DNA from: Eublepharis macularius
Taxonomy: Eukaryota; Chordata; Lepidosauria; Squamata; Eublepharidae
Assembly (NCBI RefSeq): GCF_028583425.1
Contig: NC_072797.1
Location: 25,330,001 to 25,394,000, forward strand
Reading direction: 5' to 3'
DNA length: 64,000 nucleotides
The position numbers and the translations under genes were made by a program. This document shows positions 45,142-57,554 of this stretch, one piece after another. Below the pieces are notes generated by a model that was given only the letters and a program-made list of their open reading frames with translations, made no database searches and was not told the DNA's origin. The first letter of the stretch is position 1, and every line of letters starts with the position of its first letter.

Positions 45142-48100
45142 CATGGAAGACTACTGTGTGTGTTGAGTGGACTTGAAGGGCCCATTCAAGTGGTGTTCAT
45201 ATCTTTTTCAATTGCAGGAAGGACAGCCCTTGGAGAAGGCAATTTTGACTGAAAAAACCCTACAAGGAAAGGATAAGCAATTTCTTTTCCTCCCCCCCCC
45301 CCGTATTGCCTTGATCTGATACAACAGCCTTCCTCCATTGCAGCTGCATTTTAAGAAAGGAAAGGTCTCCCATGTCATATTTAATTTGGCCCTAAGCAAA
45401 AAGTTGTTTTCTGATTAAGAGGTGCTGAGAAAAGCTCAGCCAGAAATTGTGTACCCTATGATTCTGAAGCCTGCAGCTTAATCCCAAAAATATCTGGTGG
45501 GGAGAGTAGCGCTGGTTTTCAAGTTCTGTGGGAATTGATTTTGCACATGCTCAGAGAAGCCACTCTTCACTTCAGAGTTTTACCTTCTCTGTTGCAGTGC
45601 ATATTTCTTGAATGCATTTTGGAAGCAGTAAGTATTGCAACGTGTAATTTATTACAAGCACAGCAGCTGAAATCTGTTACTGTATTATTTTTGGGGCATA
45701 GCTTTCATAATGCTTTATAGCTACAAAGCCTGAAGAAAAGAGACTGCTTTGAAACAATTACCTGTTGCCATCAAGCACCAAAATTGGGTTTAGATTTAGT
45801 TCTGAACTACATTCTCAGACCCTCATCTTCTAATGCAAACTTCAAAGGTGATTAATGGCTTCAATGATTCTGGTTTTCTGCTAATCGGGAACCCAGCTGC
45901 AGCTATTAACTTGCAATTAGCATCAAGTTTGATACATTTAAGGTAACTTCTTGCTTCAAAATGGATTAGCAAGCACCAGCCCTCAGATTAAATACTGGAC
46001 ATTCATGCAACCGAGAAGTTCATGGGTTTTGTTGAAATAGCCTCCAAAATACATAGGGCTTTTCTTTGTTTGCAAAGGGCTATTATCACTGGCAAACACA
46101 TAAACACAGACCTTGCAAAAGATACAGTAAATAAATATTAATTCAGTTCTGAGATAAAAGCTATTGCACTAGGCATCCTAGCCATTTTGTGACTGTTGTT
46201 TAAAAAATGTAATCAGACATACTGTGTCCGCCTGGTTGGAGTTTTAACAACAGCTGGATACACACTAATGCTTTCCCAAACTGGTCCCTGCATAATACAA
46301 AATGTACAAGCTATGCATCTGTGGGTGGAATTCATACTATGACTGTATTTCCCTGGAGTAACCCTGTTAAAATCAAGGGGATCATAGGACAACTTCATTT
46401 ATGCAATTATCAGACTGGTGAAGGAGAAAACATCCCACGTCTGTGTCATCAGGAATTCAGATCCGCTTTTCAGGCTGTGTATAAAATGCAAGAGTGGTCT
46501 CAGCTGAGAAGGAAAGGATCAGAACAAACTTTTTTTGCATCTACTAGCAAGATGAGAGTTGCTAGAGAGCCATTGTTTTTAAGAGCCGGACTGGGCCGTA
46601 GAAGGAGATGCTACAACATCCCACGCGTGTTCCAGCGGTGGCAGGATTCAGCCCTAAGCGTTAAACTCCGTATCAGCTGCTACTTCAGTGCATTCTGTTG
46701 GGTGGGATGTAAGTTGCAGCTTTGTATTTTAGTTGGTAGTTCAGTCTATTGCAGTTATTGCTGTTTTGCCTGCTGCATGAAACCAGCCTTGGGTTTTGGC
46801 CACAGCTGTCCAAAGCCAAACCCCAGAACCAGCAACCTCGTTCTTTCCCTGACACATTTTCCCGAACTTCTTGTACACAAGGGAAAGGAGCAGTCTTTGG
46901 TGTAAAGTGTGTGCCATCTAGTGGTTAGAAAACTAGTTGGCATTCAAGTCATTCATTTTCAAGCCCGCCCACGTCCACCCACCACCTCTGCTCTTTTCTC
47001 TAGTAGAACTGAGCCTTCAAGATCAGAGCAAATACCTTTATTGGGATCAATCCCTGTTTAAAATGCAGGATGGTAATACTTCCAGATATCTCAGAACTCT
47101 TCTTCAGGTTAATGTTCAAAGGAAGAGTTTGGGGATCAGTTTCTGTGCAAAGTGAAGGGTTTTGCATAGTGCCAAAATTTCGGTATTTTGACATATTGAA
47201 GGGAATCAGAGATGACCTAAAATGTAATAAACAAACACTTTTAAATGGTCATGCTCCCAAATCGGAGGACACAGGATTGCAGGCAAAGGCTTTGATCCTG
47301 AATTTTCTGTCTACTTTTGGAGGCGGTCCTTGGTGATGGAGCATGCGCCTCTGTCACTAGCTGCTCTGTGCTCCTGCAAGACGCTGGCCTTCCACAGGGA
47401 GACAGAACCGAGCACCCAACCCCTGTCTTACCTGTCTCAGCAGTAGGCCGCTATGGCTATGGAGCTGGAGTGATGTGAAGCTCTGTGATTGCCTTTTAAG
47501 TTATTGGCTAGCTTCCTGAACATTAGTCAAACATCTGCAATTAACTGTTCACAGGACTGCAGCCAGCATATGCATAATCCATTATATATAGGACAGGCCA
47601 GATTCATATGGAAAGAATTCAACAGCATCATTTTGTGCCGTCCATCTTCCTAAGTGATGTATTATTATCATTACTGTGTTTTTTATAATGGTTTATACCA
47701 GGAAAGCTGTCTTAAAATGAAATTAAGAATTAGCAAGCTACTACAGGCAAATTTGGAGGGTATTAAAAATGTTTCCTTGGATATTCAAGTCTTGGAAGAT
47801 GCCTACAAAAATTACTTCTAACCTCAAAAGAGTGTGCAGTTCCAGGCTTGTTCCTAAAAGAGAGTTTGCCTGTGAGGTGGAAACTTGGGTCCAATTTTGT
47901 TTTGAGACGTGTGTTTATGAGAGGCTGGCTGGATGAAAGTATTCAGCGATTGGCTCAATCTTCCAAAATGACTCAAGGCCACATTCTGTACCTGTTACAC
48001 ACCCAGAACAGTTAATAGCAGATTTGGTGTATGAGGAGCAGAGAGGCTGGCGGTAGAAAACAAAAAAATCTGCTCAACTGCTGAGCACTCTGAATTGATA

Positions 48101-48367
48101 AACAAGGCCCAGACACCTGGTACGGGAGAGTAAAACTATCTGAAATAATTCGTAAAAGGTTTATTGAACCATGATTTAGATAAAAGAGGGGAAAGGTCTT
48201 TTTATCTCTACCCAACATCAACATGCTGCAAATTTTTCCCATTCCAAAAATATCTCCCCAATGACATGATGCGAAGCCATTCTCTGCCTTTCCTGTTGTA
48301 ACATGCGTGCAGCCAGCCAATTGATTGGTTTATACGTGGATCCTTATGTGTCTCCTCTTCCCTTCAG

Positions 48368-48961
48368 GTGCGTGTCTTCGTGAACCAGCTCTACCAGCCA
48401 CCTATAGTGACGGCTATTCAGCAAAACCCGGACCTGCAGGCCATCCGCATTGCTTCAGTCAACCCCATCCTTGACCCCTGGGTGTACATCTTGCTTCGCA
48501 AGACTGTGCTGAGCAAAGCCATCGAGAAGGTCAAGTGCCTCTTCTGCCGTATCGGAGGAGTCCACCGGCAACACTCGGGAAGCAATTGCAACTGCACTGA
48601 TGGCCGCAGGCCCTCTGCAACCACGACCAATCATTCCCCTTCCTTCATCTCTCGAGAATTAAGGGAGGTCAGCAGCACATCCCAGACTCTTCTTTATCCC
48701 CTAGAGCCAAGCGAAAACAGTGCGGGAGGGCGTATGCTCTTGCCAGGAGCCAGCAGCAGCCTGGCCCAGTCAGACACTACGTCCATAAGGACATTGAGGA
48801 GCTCGGAAACCTCAGACTCTTCCCATGGACAGGACTCTGAGAATGTATTTTTGGTGAACGAACTCCGGCCAAATGGCGAGATCAGCGCCGCCTCTAAAGG
48901 CAGCTCTCTGCAAGTCACCTTTTCCTGCGAAACACTGAATTTGTCAGAGAAGTGTATCTGA
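48368..48961 (+). CDS. PTGER4: Prostaglandin E2 receptor EP4, coding exon 2 (residues 278-474, stop)
   Basis: Continues the EP4 receptor in phase 0: exon 1 ends ...IPLV and this exon opens VRVFVNQLYQ. It encodes the outer end of TM6, the third outer loop, TM7 and the cytoplasmic tail. TM7 carries the prostanoid-receptor arginine (Arg304, in LQAIRIASVNP) expected to bind the ligand carboxylate, and DPWVY (313-317) as the NPxxY-region variant. Helix 8 and the palmitoylation-type cysteines are in KCLFCRIGG. The tail is Ser/Thr-rich, as in mammalian EP4, where it controls desensitisation and internalisation, and it ends LNLSEKCI, identical to mammals. Total length is 474, against 488 in human; the deficit is mainly in the third inner loop. 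A 5' methionine is not needed, as the exon starts after the splice acceptor. Confidence 0.97.
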   Translation: MRVFVNQLYQPPIVTAIQQNPDLQAIRIASVNPILDPWVYILLRKTVLSKAIEKVKCLFCRIGGVHRQHSGSNCNCTDGRRPSATTTNHSPSFISRELREVSSTSQTLLYPLEPSENSAGGRMLLPGASSSLAQSDTTSIRTLRSSETSDSSHGQDSENVFLVNELRPNGEISAASKGSSLQVTFSCETLNLSEKCI

Positions 48962-49905
48962 ACAATGGAAGGAAGGAGGAACTGGTACGGTGGACATAGC
49001 AGATGTCAACCCATCTGTGAGCCTGCTGTTCCCGAGGCGCAGCCAATGCGCTTTCACTTTCTCAGTCCGATTGGAATCGAGTAGCCATTCAGAGTAAGGT
49101 GAACAGGGAAAGGGCACCCATAAGAGACAAAGTGATAGCCGTCCAGGGGAGAGTATCCTAACTGCCAGGGCTGCTGCATTTCGACACTCCGTATGTGTCG
49201 TTTGCACCCTGAAGAGAAGAAAGATGCAGCTGTGCATAAAGAAGTGCTTTTCTTATTGTGTGGTTGGTACGGCTCTTGCAGGCAATGAAAGATTGCCAAA
49301 CACTTGTCAGGCCTTGCTAATGTAAAGCAGATGAATGTAGTGGGGTCGGAAGCACTGGCTTCTACTTATTGCCTTGTCTTGCCCCGGGACACAGTTTGTT
49401 TTCCGGAAGTCCAGAGTTGGAAAGTTGCTGTTTTCTTTTCCATCCAAATATAATTGAAGCATACTTATCCACCATTCCTCTCCCTCCCCTGGTCACATGA
49501 TAAGGTTCAGAGAGTACTAAAGACTAACACAGTTGCTGGTAGTTATGTAGAATAACCTCTACGGCTGCCCTAGCTAATACAAAATTGGGAGGGGAAAACC
49601 AGCCCTCTCCTCTAGTGTGAAAAATGTGAATTTCTCTGGCTGTATGTTATCTTGTGACTGAATGTATTTTAAGAAATCTGTTCTTCTCTGTGAGAAGGTT
49701 AATTACTAATACAAAGTATAGAGAATAATATTATCAGCTCCTCTTAACACCTGCTGAAAGATGATTTTTTTTTCATTCAGTTTATTTTCTAGACACAAAC
49801 TCGACAGATCAAAGCAGAGCTAATTCTTAAAATAGGAATTTGGAATTTAATGGGAATATTTTATGATACTGCTGAGTAAATAAAGGAATGTTTTTTTTAA
49901 TGTTC
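48962..49905 (+). other. PTGER4: PTGER4 3' untranslated region (proposed)
   Basis: From the stop codon to just past a canonical AATAAA at 49879-49884, followed by a T- and TG-rich stretch (gtgtgtatgcatagctg) suitable as a downstream element. The end is inferred. A longer transcript using AATAAA signals near 50847 or 51067 cannot be excluded. Confidence 0.55.
49879..49884 (+). terminator. PTGER4: Candidate polyadenylation signal of PTGER4
   Basis: AATAAA, 0.92 kb after the stop codon, with a T-rich and TG-rich stretch beginning about 10 bases downstream. Confidence 0.55.
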
Positions 49906-50253
49906 CTTATAGTGTGTATGCATAGCTGTTTATGTTTTGTGAATGTGTTCAGAATACAGTGTCTCCTCCTACCCATGGGACCAATCCAGTTCTCTTAACT
50001 ATGAACAGTTTATTTACCTTTGGTCAGTGTTTTTTGTGTGGTCTTCTATGCAGGCATATGATCGGAAAGTTTCCAACTGAGTTTTTTTGCACACTTAAGC
50101 TCCTATTCGTGTGATGCAGAGACTGCATAGAATTAATACATATTTACAACTTAAGCCTGTGTGTGTTTATTTGAAGGCAAGCAGCTCTATGTTCACTAAA
50201 TTCTTGAGCATATGTAATCCTCTAAACCTGCATTCAAACTGGTATGTTTAAAC

Positions 50254-50615
50254 CAGGGGTGCCCAACCTTGTTGAAGTTGTGGATATTTGGGGAATTTTG
50301 AAAAAAGATAGTGCTACCACGAAATGGCTGCCATATGAGTAGGGAAAACCATCATAAAGTGGCTGCTACGAATTCTGGGTCCAACCACAGATCATTGAGC
50401 AGTTCAAGAAAATGTTACATGGTTCCAAGCCAAGCAGCCTTTCATGATGGAGAAAGCAGTTTCCAAATGGATGCTTCCCAGACGATAAAAAGGTGATTCT
50501 TCTTGGCCTCTTTTGAAGCATCTTCAATTCCTGTGTAGCAGAGGAAAGCCAAGATTGGCTCTTTGCTTTCGGGAAGAAGGGTATGTGCATCATGGCACCA
50601 TATTGGGGATCACTG
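50254..50615. mobile_element. hAT-type nonautonomous element, family H4
   Basis: Starts caggggtgcccaacctt and ends attggggatcactg, related when read in reverse (cagtgatccccaat). Flanks gtttaaac (50246-50253) and gtttaaat (50616-50623) agree at 7 of 8. It lies about 350 bp beyond the proposed PTGER4 poly(A) site. Confidence 0.8.
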
Positions 50616-50623
50616 GTTTAAAT

Positions 50624-51754
50624 CATGGTTTGTGCAAGAAACTGGTTAGTCTACTAGACATAGGTAACAAATCTTTTACTACCATATGAGTAATATGTGG
50701 TTTGTGAATTGAGGTATCACAGTGAACCACAATTAATACAAAACTGTGGATAACAAACCCTGGTTTGAAAATCTGGTTTGGTATCAAGCATTAAACCCCA
50801 AGCTTGTTGGACCATCTGCATTCAGGTGTCACAAGTCAATTTCTGTTTCAAATAAATATGCTTATAGTTGAATGCCTCTGGCCAGTTCGTAGGGCAGTGT
50901 TTCCCAGTCAAGCACTTACAGGGTCCCAAGTGGGATCATGTCTCTGCCAGGATTGCAGGGGGCACCTATTGTATGAACTGGCATGCCCACAACTGGCAGA
51001 TGATAGGAAAGAGAATGTATAAATGCAGCCATTACAATTTGGGTGCTTATAGCAGCTCAAGATTAAAATAAATGAGCACTATTATCGTACTCCACCCTCA
51101 CACTGATACAGAAATGCTGGCTAATACGACATAGCTATGAATCCACCACTTCTAATTTTGGAGGTAACTATGTGGGAACCACCAGATGTATAAAATCTTA
51201 AGTCTAAAGAATTCTGAATGGAATCGTTTGACTTTTTAAACATCTACCATTTAAAAAGCATTCTACTTAGGCAAGCTTACACGGAGCAGCATATTGCCAT
51301 TTCCCTACAAAATAATTAAGGTTGCTATTTATATCATTGATGGGGCTACTGTGTGAATTGCATGGAAACCAGCAGTCCGCAGCCTGGAGCAGCACTGCTT
51401 CAGTGCACGCTTATGTGAGATTAGGAGAAGGAATATAGGAGATGGTCCTTGTTCAAGTTAAATTGGTCCAAAGTTAGAAAAATCTGATCTTGTCTGTATG
51501 TGATTCTGACAAGTTTTGTTAATATTCCAAAGCCCTACCATTGTGGTGCTATGTCATTCATTTTAGAAATTAACTTCCCAGTTCAATTTTATGCTGTCCC
51601 TCTTGCTATACCAGACAAATGCAATTGCACTAATGCATCTGGGATAAGAGCAGTGTGCTGCTCTTTTTTAAAAAATGATAAAAAGTTTGGCCTCTGCACA
51701 GCAGAACTTTTGTGCTATGGCATTCAGTGATAAATCTACAGCCTACTCAGGTCA
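50624..51754. other. Intergenic, no recognisable feature
   Basis: AT-rich, with no exon or repeat recognised. It lies between convergent PTGER4 and TTC33. Confidence 0.5.
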
Positions 51755-51945
51755 GGGAGGTGGTGTGGCTCAGTGGAAGAATACAGTGCTTTCTGTGCAG
51801 GTCTGAGTTTCAATTCCCGGCATCTTCAGTAACAGGATCTCAGGTAGCAGGGCTGGAAAAGTTTTGGAGAGCCACTCTTAATCCCAACAGATAATATGGA
51901 GCTAGTATGAGATATGGTCTGAGGCAGCTTCATATGCTCAGAGAT
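51755..51945 (+). mobile_element. SINE family B
   Basis: Head ggtggtgtggctcagtggaa with B box gtttcaattccc near 51807-51818, body ggatctcaggtagcagggct, and end gtctgaggcagcttcatatg. Confidence 0.8.
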
Positions 51946-54300
51946 TAACTGAGGTATCTTCATTAGCAAAAAAGGGAGAGAACCCTTTTGACCACCCCAA
52001 ATACTTACGTTGGGATAATGGGGCCTGCTTGGACAAAAGTCATGTTGGTCAAGTGTTGTAAAGAGGAAAAATGAGAGAAGATGGAGTGGGGAAGCTGCCT
52101 TAACTTTTCACCTCAGTAATGGAAGGCCAAAGGGACCTTGTGCTTGTGTGCCATGTTTAAAGGCTTAGAGTTTTGTCTTGGTATTGTTATCCTGTACAGA
52201 TGTTTGGAAAAATCTGGCTTTTGTCAAGGAAAATATTAAGCATGCTATGCTGCTTCCTGCGTCTTCAAGTGAATTGCTTTCTGCTGGAATTAGAATTCTG
52301 AGCCTCAAAGAAACTTGTTTGTACTGGCACAAACCACTTTTTTTGGAAATCGCAATTAAATGCAGACATGCTGCTGGAGTTCAAATGTTAATGTGTGTAC
52401 GCATCTGTGTATTCATTCTCAGACATAACTGAACTAATGCCTCAGCCAAATAACACTAATGCCACATTTTAAAAAAAAAACATAAACACATGCATTTAAA
52501 CATTCCTTTGTGAAAATATTTTTCAGGAGAGATTTTGCTTCATCTATTCAGTGCCGGGTCGCAGATAGCTGAGCAGTCATTTACCTGATGGCCCTCACTG
52601 CAGTTTCACAAAAACCAACGTGCCCAGCCTAATTAGCAGGATAAATAAAGGACCATTTCATGAGTTTTTAATTGTACACTTCATTCTAGTAGACTCTTCG
52701 CAGAGTATGTCCGCTTAGACCTGCTCCATGACAGGGAATTTTAAGCCCTGGGTAGCTGCCTCTGTAGTACAAGGTGGTCTGAGGATAAAAAAGTGTGCTT
52801 AGATCCAATCCAGAAGATACACATTTTTCTCTTGAGAAAGCATGAGAATAATACATGTTACTATGGAAGGTGCTAAACTTATCCATTAAGATGGTACGTG
52901 TGTGAGCTCTCCAAATCATTCTGTGTATTTAGAAATCCCAATTACTACAAAAGTTTCAAAATGAGACGTTTGTGTATCACTTTCAAAATGGATGAAGTGT
53001 TGTGTAGCATGAGGAATCCCAAATGGTCACACTTTTCTTAGAAAGTTAAATGCTGGTACAAGTGCCTCAGATTAACAGAAAAATCTGGGAAGTGGAACAT
53101 ATTTATAATTTCACAGTCAATACCAAGGACCTGAGATTTGCTTTATAGAAGGCTAGAAGTCAAGCAAAGCTAGCCACAAACCCATCATGCTGGGAGAGTT
53201 CTGATGCTCTTCACCTGCTTGAACCAGGCCTGGGAATATTTCCAAGTAGTAGCCAAAAATATGCATCTATGCTTATAGAATATAAACTGGTGTGTGAATG
53301 TTTATATGTCATGCATGTAATCTAATACTACTAAAATCACTCCTTCCCCTGTCATGCAAGTAATTCTAACTAGGATTGGCACTTGAAGAAACCTTAAGTG
53401 AGTGAAATCTGCATGGATTTGCCTATGAGGGAAAGCAAACTTCTTTTGCTTTTAAGTGATACACACAGTGGGTTTTGCCTGATAAGGTACACTACAGAAA
53501 AGGGAATGCTTCTTTGTAGGATGACACATACTCCCCCAGTTTCTGTAAGTAACTATGAAAAATACAAATTTCACCTTTCTAGATGATTAAAAGGGCTTTA
53601 ATTGATTTACCGACTGAGCACTGCAGCCTTATTTATTTTATTATTTATTAAAATATTTATACTCAACTTTTCTTCTTGACTCAGGGCAACCTTAGTCCCA
53701 AATCTATGATGCACATTGCTGCACGCACACACATGAAAACTATAAATTAGATGACACCACAATTCCAGTAATCAGAGCGCCTGTGAAAATAAGTACTGTA
53801 TTTCTACAATCTTGAGAAATTGCTGTAAAGTGTATCCACAAACAGCCTCAAAGCACACACATATTTCTCCAAGCACGTGTGTGACTCATGCAGCTGAAGA
53901 CATACGCAAACAAAAATGAACATTCAGTTGCCAACCTAGTGGCATCTACGGAAAAGGAGGCGCTTACCAGTTGGCCACTGTGAGGAACAGCATCAGAGCT
54001 TGGCGCCTCCATCCATGATCAAAGCAGCCTTCTAAATGAATGAATGAATAAATCGAGAGGGACAGTTGTTGCAGTAATAACAAAAGTAGTTGTGGACCAG
54101 AGGTCTTCTCAGAGGTGCACGTGAAAAATAAATGCACTGCAAATCTGTAAAACAAGTTGCAAATAAACCTTTCTTGTGGTAGTATCTGGACTACTTATAT
54201 GTACAAATTTTGTCAGTCTTGTTTTCAGATTATCAGTCCTAGCATTCAGACTTAACAGTTTATCCTTTTAAACCTCATGCATTGCAAACAAATACATTTA
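51946..54300. other. Intergenic, mostly unassigned
   Basis: AT-rich. 53628-53705 looks like a reversed L2/SINE-type tail (tatttattaaaatatttata, then cttgactcagggcaa). No exon recognised. Confidence 0.45.
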
Positions 54301-54318
54301 GTCACATGGGAAGCAAAC

Positions 54319-54324
54319 TTTATT
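54319..54324 (-). terminator. TTC33: Candidate distal polyadenylation signal of TTC33
   Basis: AATAAA on the minus strand, 1.3 kb past the TTC33 stop, followed by a T/G-rich stretch (tgtatttgtttgc). A nearer pair of AATAAA motifs lies at 54862-54871, about 0.76 kb past the stop. Either could serve. Confidence 0.4.
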
Positions 54325-55625
54325 CACAACATGAAAATACTCAAAAAACAGGATCTAAGCATAACCGGTGTAAAACAGAGTAAGAGAAATGCCACTCGTT
54401 ATTTGAGGAGAATAGCAATTGGCTGCTACTTCTCAGGAAACTCTCCCGTAAAACTGAATACTGTAGGGAAAGAAAGTGTCAGCAGTACCTTATCCTGCCA
54501 TGAATGCATTTACCATGATGATGCAGCACACACAAACGAGGCAGAAAGAACAGTTAAGCCTTAGTATGCCGAGTCAAATTTAAAGTGGTTTCATTACGGA
54601 TGCCACCTTGCATTCTCTTTGAACACACTCAGAAAAAAATCTGCCCACCATCCCCGATGTTCCTTATCGACTGGGGTCCTACACGGGATAAACTTGGGCA
54701 CAGACAGATCCCTCTGAAATCAGTGGCCTTACTTCTAAGTAAGCGTGCATAAGATCAGGCAAGGTAAAATTGTCGGCTAGATAAATTAGAAATCTGGTCG
54801 TTTCTTGGAAGAAAAAGTTCTCAGGTTTAGGTTTTGTTTGCCCATCGTTTTTTCAAAGACATTTATTTATTTTAAAGTATTGCTTCTTTGGAAATTGGGG
54901 AGGAGGGGGGGGTGATACCTCCTGCTCCTTCTGTGTATTCCGTTGACTGGAAAAGTACGTTTTAATAACAATTTCAAAATCACTCTCATGCAAGGGTTGG
55001 AGGATGTTGCTGAAGCAAGCTGTGGTTATGAACTGGAAAGCCAAGGGATTGGAACAGTGGAGGCGGTGCCACAGCCAGGCGCAGGGATGGGCTGGAGAGG
55101 CAGGGAAGGGAAGGAAGCGGGGCCATTGGGACGCACAACAGACTGGAAGCACGCCTCCAGGTTTGTATATCGTATGCATAAAGAGTGGAGACAGAACTGA
55201 CAGCGTAAGGCAATCTAGGAAAACGTTTAGATATCTGTCATTTAAATGGTGGCAGTCTTCCCACAAAAATGACAACAGTGACACACTTCTGCAACCTAGC
55301 TTTCAGTTCCCAAATGAACGATGTCATTTCCAGACCAGGAGCACAACATGGCTAGGGGGAGCCACCCCACTTCCACGGTGATTCTTCTAGTTTGCCCAGC
55401 ATTGCCTATTACCCCATACATGGCCGGTTCTTCCTCCCTTCCTGATGGCACAGGGGTTCAGAGAATAAAGGGTCAAAACTACACCCACCAAGGCTTAACT
55501 TGGAAGGCAAGCCCTCAAAGGTTCTGTCCTGATTCTTGATGATCCAGGAAGATGAAGCACGCAGGAGAAGGCGGACAAGGAAGCCCTCAAAAAGCAGGGT
55601 TATTTTCAGAAGAACGAGTGCTGCT
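54325..55625 (-). other. TTC33: TTC33 3' untranslated region (proposed extent)
   Basis: Sequence downstream of the TTC33 stop codon on the minus strand. No repeats were recognised in it, unlike the flanking intergenic DNA, which fits an untranslated exon. The extent depends on which polyadenylation signal is used. Confidence 0.45.
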
Positions 55626-55982
55626 CTATCGGGCTTTGATAAAAACAGTACTGTCAGGAGTTGACGCACATTCCTCCTTTTCAGTTACAGTCTCAATGGT
55701 CCCTGAAGCAGACACTATCACTACAGTTTTGGAGGGAGAGGTGTTCTTTTCCTTCTCAGCTATGGCTGCACAGACAGCTAGAATCTCGTCGCTTTCAAAA
55801 TCGTAATCCGGGATTAGTTCTTTTGAAGTCTCTCCCCGAGCCACCTTTCCTTGGGTGATTGTCTCAGTGTCGGTTGCTTTCTTTTGCTGTTTGTGCAGCT
55901 GTCTTGCCCAAGAAAGATCTTCATTCCACAGTTCAGGGCTCAGTGGGCAGATGTGCAAGGCAATCTGGAAACTTCGGATTGC
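55626..55982 (-). CDS. TTC33: Tetratricopeptide repeat protein 33, last coding exon (118 residues, stop)
   Basis: On the minus strand the exon opens after a ttcgtag acceptor at 55983-55985 and reads AIRSFQIALHI, the end of the last TPR helix pair. It continues with WNEDLSWARQL, a variable Gln/Lys/Glu linker, then the highly conserved DYDFESDEILAVCAAIAEKE, VVIVSASGTIETVTEKE and the terminal VFIKAR. This matches the C-terminal half of mammalian TTC33 (about 262 residues), a small TPR protein of poorly known function, sometimes linked to osteosarcoma amplification. The first half, including the other TPRs, must lie on exons to the right of the window; none was found up to 64000. The gene is convergent with PTGER4, as in human. 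The final AGA-TGA region is intact. Confidence 0.95.
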   Translation of the reverse strand, partial: AIRSFQIALHICPLSPELWNEDLSWARQLHKQQKKATDTETITQGKVARGETSKELIPDYDFESDEILAVCAAIAEKEKNTSPSKTVVIVSASGTIETVTEKEECASTPDSTVFIKAR

Positions 55983-57159
55983 CTACGAAAGAGAAGCATG
56001 GAAAGAGCATGCTTAGAATTCATCAATGCAAGGGGAAAACAGGGGAAGCTATATTACATAAAGCATCTATCGGAACAATGTCGCGAGAGCTAAATAAAAT
56101 CAAAACTGCAATGCACATTACTGCAAAAAAAAAATCATTTGGATTTCGCACACACATTTATTCAGCCCAATGGAGTTGCAGCTGTTATGGATGTACCCAT
56201 ATAACAAAAAATATGTTTACAGCTTACTTATAACTGTGCTAATACATAAATATACCAACTTCAAATTTACACAGAGCTCTGACGTCTGGTGAAGAGTTCT
56301 GTGCAGTTTTAAAAGCTTTCAGCCCTTTACACTGACGGAAGATAAACCCAACAAAGAGAGTTCGTCCTCTTGGTATCTCTTTTAAAACATCAGAGCTGCC
56401 TCTTGAACAGCAAAGAGAACAGCCAGCACATTCCTGTCCTAGTGTCCAGAGACATAATGCATTGTGGCCTCGGCAGAAAAGTTATGAACTCTGTGATCTC
56501 TGTGAAACTAAGCTGAATTGCAGATCACGTTCAGTTCCCCCTCCCCACCCCAACCACTGTCTTGATCAGCTGCCATTAGTTTCCAAAGGGAAAGAAGTAT
56601 GTGTGTGTGTGTGTTGCGGGGGAGGGGGAGGGAATCTCTTTGCACTTAAATTTCTGAACATGCTAAACAGACCAGATACTGGAAACAGCTCAGCTTCAGT
56701 CTTTCGACACAACATCAGTTTACTGCTGTTTGCATCAAGAGGTTGTTTAGACTGTGGGTAAACATAAAGCTATCTTAACAGATGCAAAGCAACACACAAA
56801 ACATTCATTTTGATTGCTCCCCTCTCCAAAGAAAAAACTTCTTGGAGCACAGATTTGTCCCTATGTAACTTGGTCAATAAAAGTCTGCTTGCTTTAATGA
56901 GGCTGTGAAATTGCATTACTAAGCACCTTTGTCTACAACAGTATCTCTAGATTAATGTCTTGCCATTGGATAAAAAGACATAGTCAGAGGAGAGTCATTG
57001 AGGGATGCAGCAGCAAGTTAGGAGAGAATCAAACATGGGTCATTTAGCTCTCAGAGAAGCCAATATAGGCTTTTTTTATATTTGGGGCAACATCCAAAGG
57101 TTACAATCTATTTGGAAAAAACGTTGGATGATATACAGCATATAATTTAAAAGACAGGC

Positions 57160-57450
57160 TACCTATTACAAGCCTATTCCTCCAATGAGCTCAGGACAAC
57201 ATTCATGGCTCTCTCTTCCCCACTTTATTTTCACACTATTTATTTCCATGATTTATAGTTGGCCTTTCTCACTGAGAGTCAAGCGGATTATACTTTGTAA
57301 ATCAGTGCAATCAATAAAACGATACATCTAATAAGCACAATAACTCTGTGAGGCAAGTTATGCTGAGAGGCACTGGCCCACGATCACAGAGATTCACTGT
57401 GTATTTGAATTTCAGCCTCCTGGTCCTTCTCTAACCACTAAATTATCTTA
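57160..57450 (-). mobile_element. SINE family A-like split by an L2-type tail
   Basis: The left part has gctcaggacaacattcatgg-type sequence. The right part has aactctgtgaggcaagttat and, near the end, ctctaaccactaaattatct. Between them (about 57235-57340) lies a reversed LINE tail, gatttatagttggcctttct then cactgagagtcaag. Confidence 0.6.
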
Positions 57451-57554
57451 GGAGACATCTTTATAGAGTGATTAGAATCAGAGAAAGATGCCTTGTTATG
57501 TTTCTCAGCAGTGGCAAATATAATCTTCGCCAAATATTGAAAATTTGCCAGTGT

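Larger units (their letters stand above)
37813..48367 (+). other. PTGER4: PTGER4 intron, 10.6 kb
   Basis: Donor gtgagt at 37813 and acceptor ctcttcccttcag ending at 48367. Mammalian PTGER4 also has a roughly 10-kb intron at this position, splitting the receptor after TM6. It contains SINEs, three hAT-type elements and a Penelope-like fragment, listed separately. A 194-residue open frame at 46321-46905 has no domain or homologue I recognise. The other parts look like unique intronic sequence. Confidence 0.93.

Noticed and set aside
46321-46905. 194-residue open frame in the PTGER4 intron
   Set aside because: No recognised domain or conserved motif, and no splice context that would join it to the receptor.
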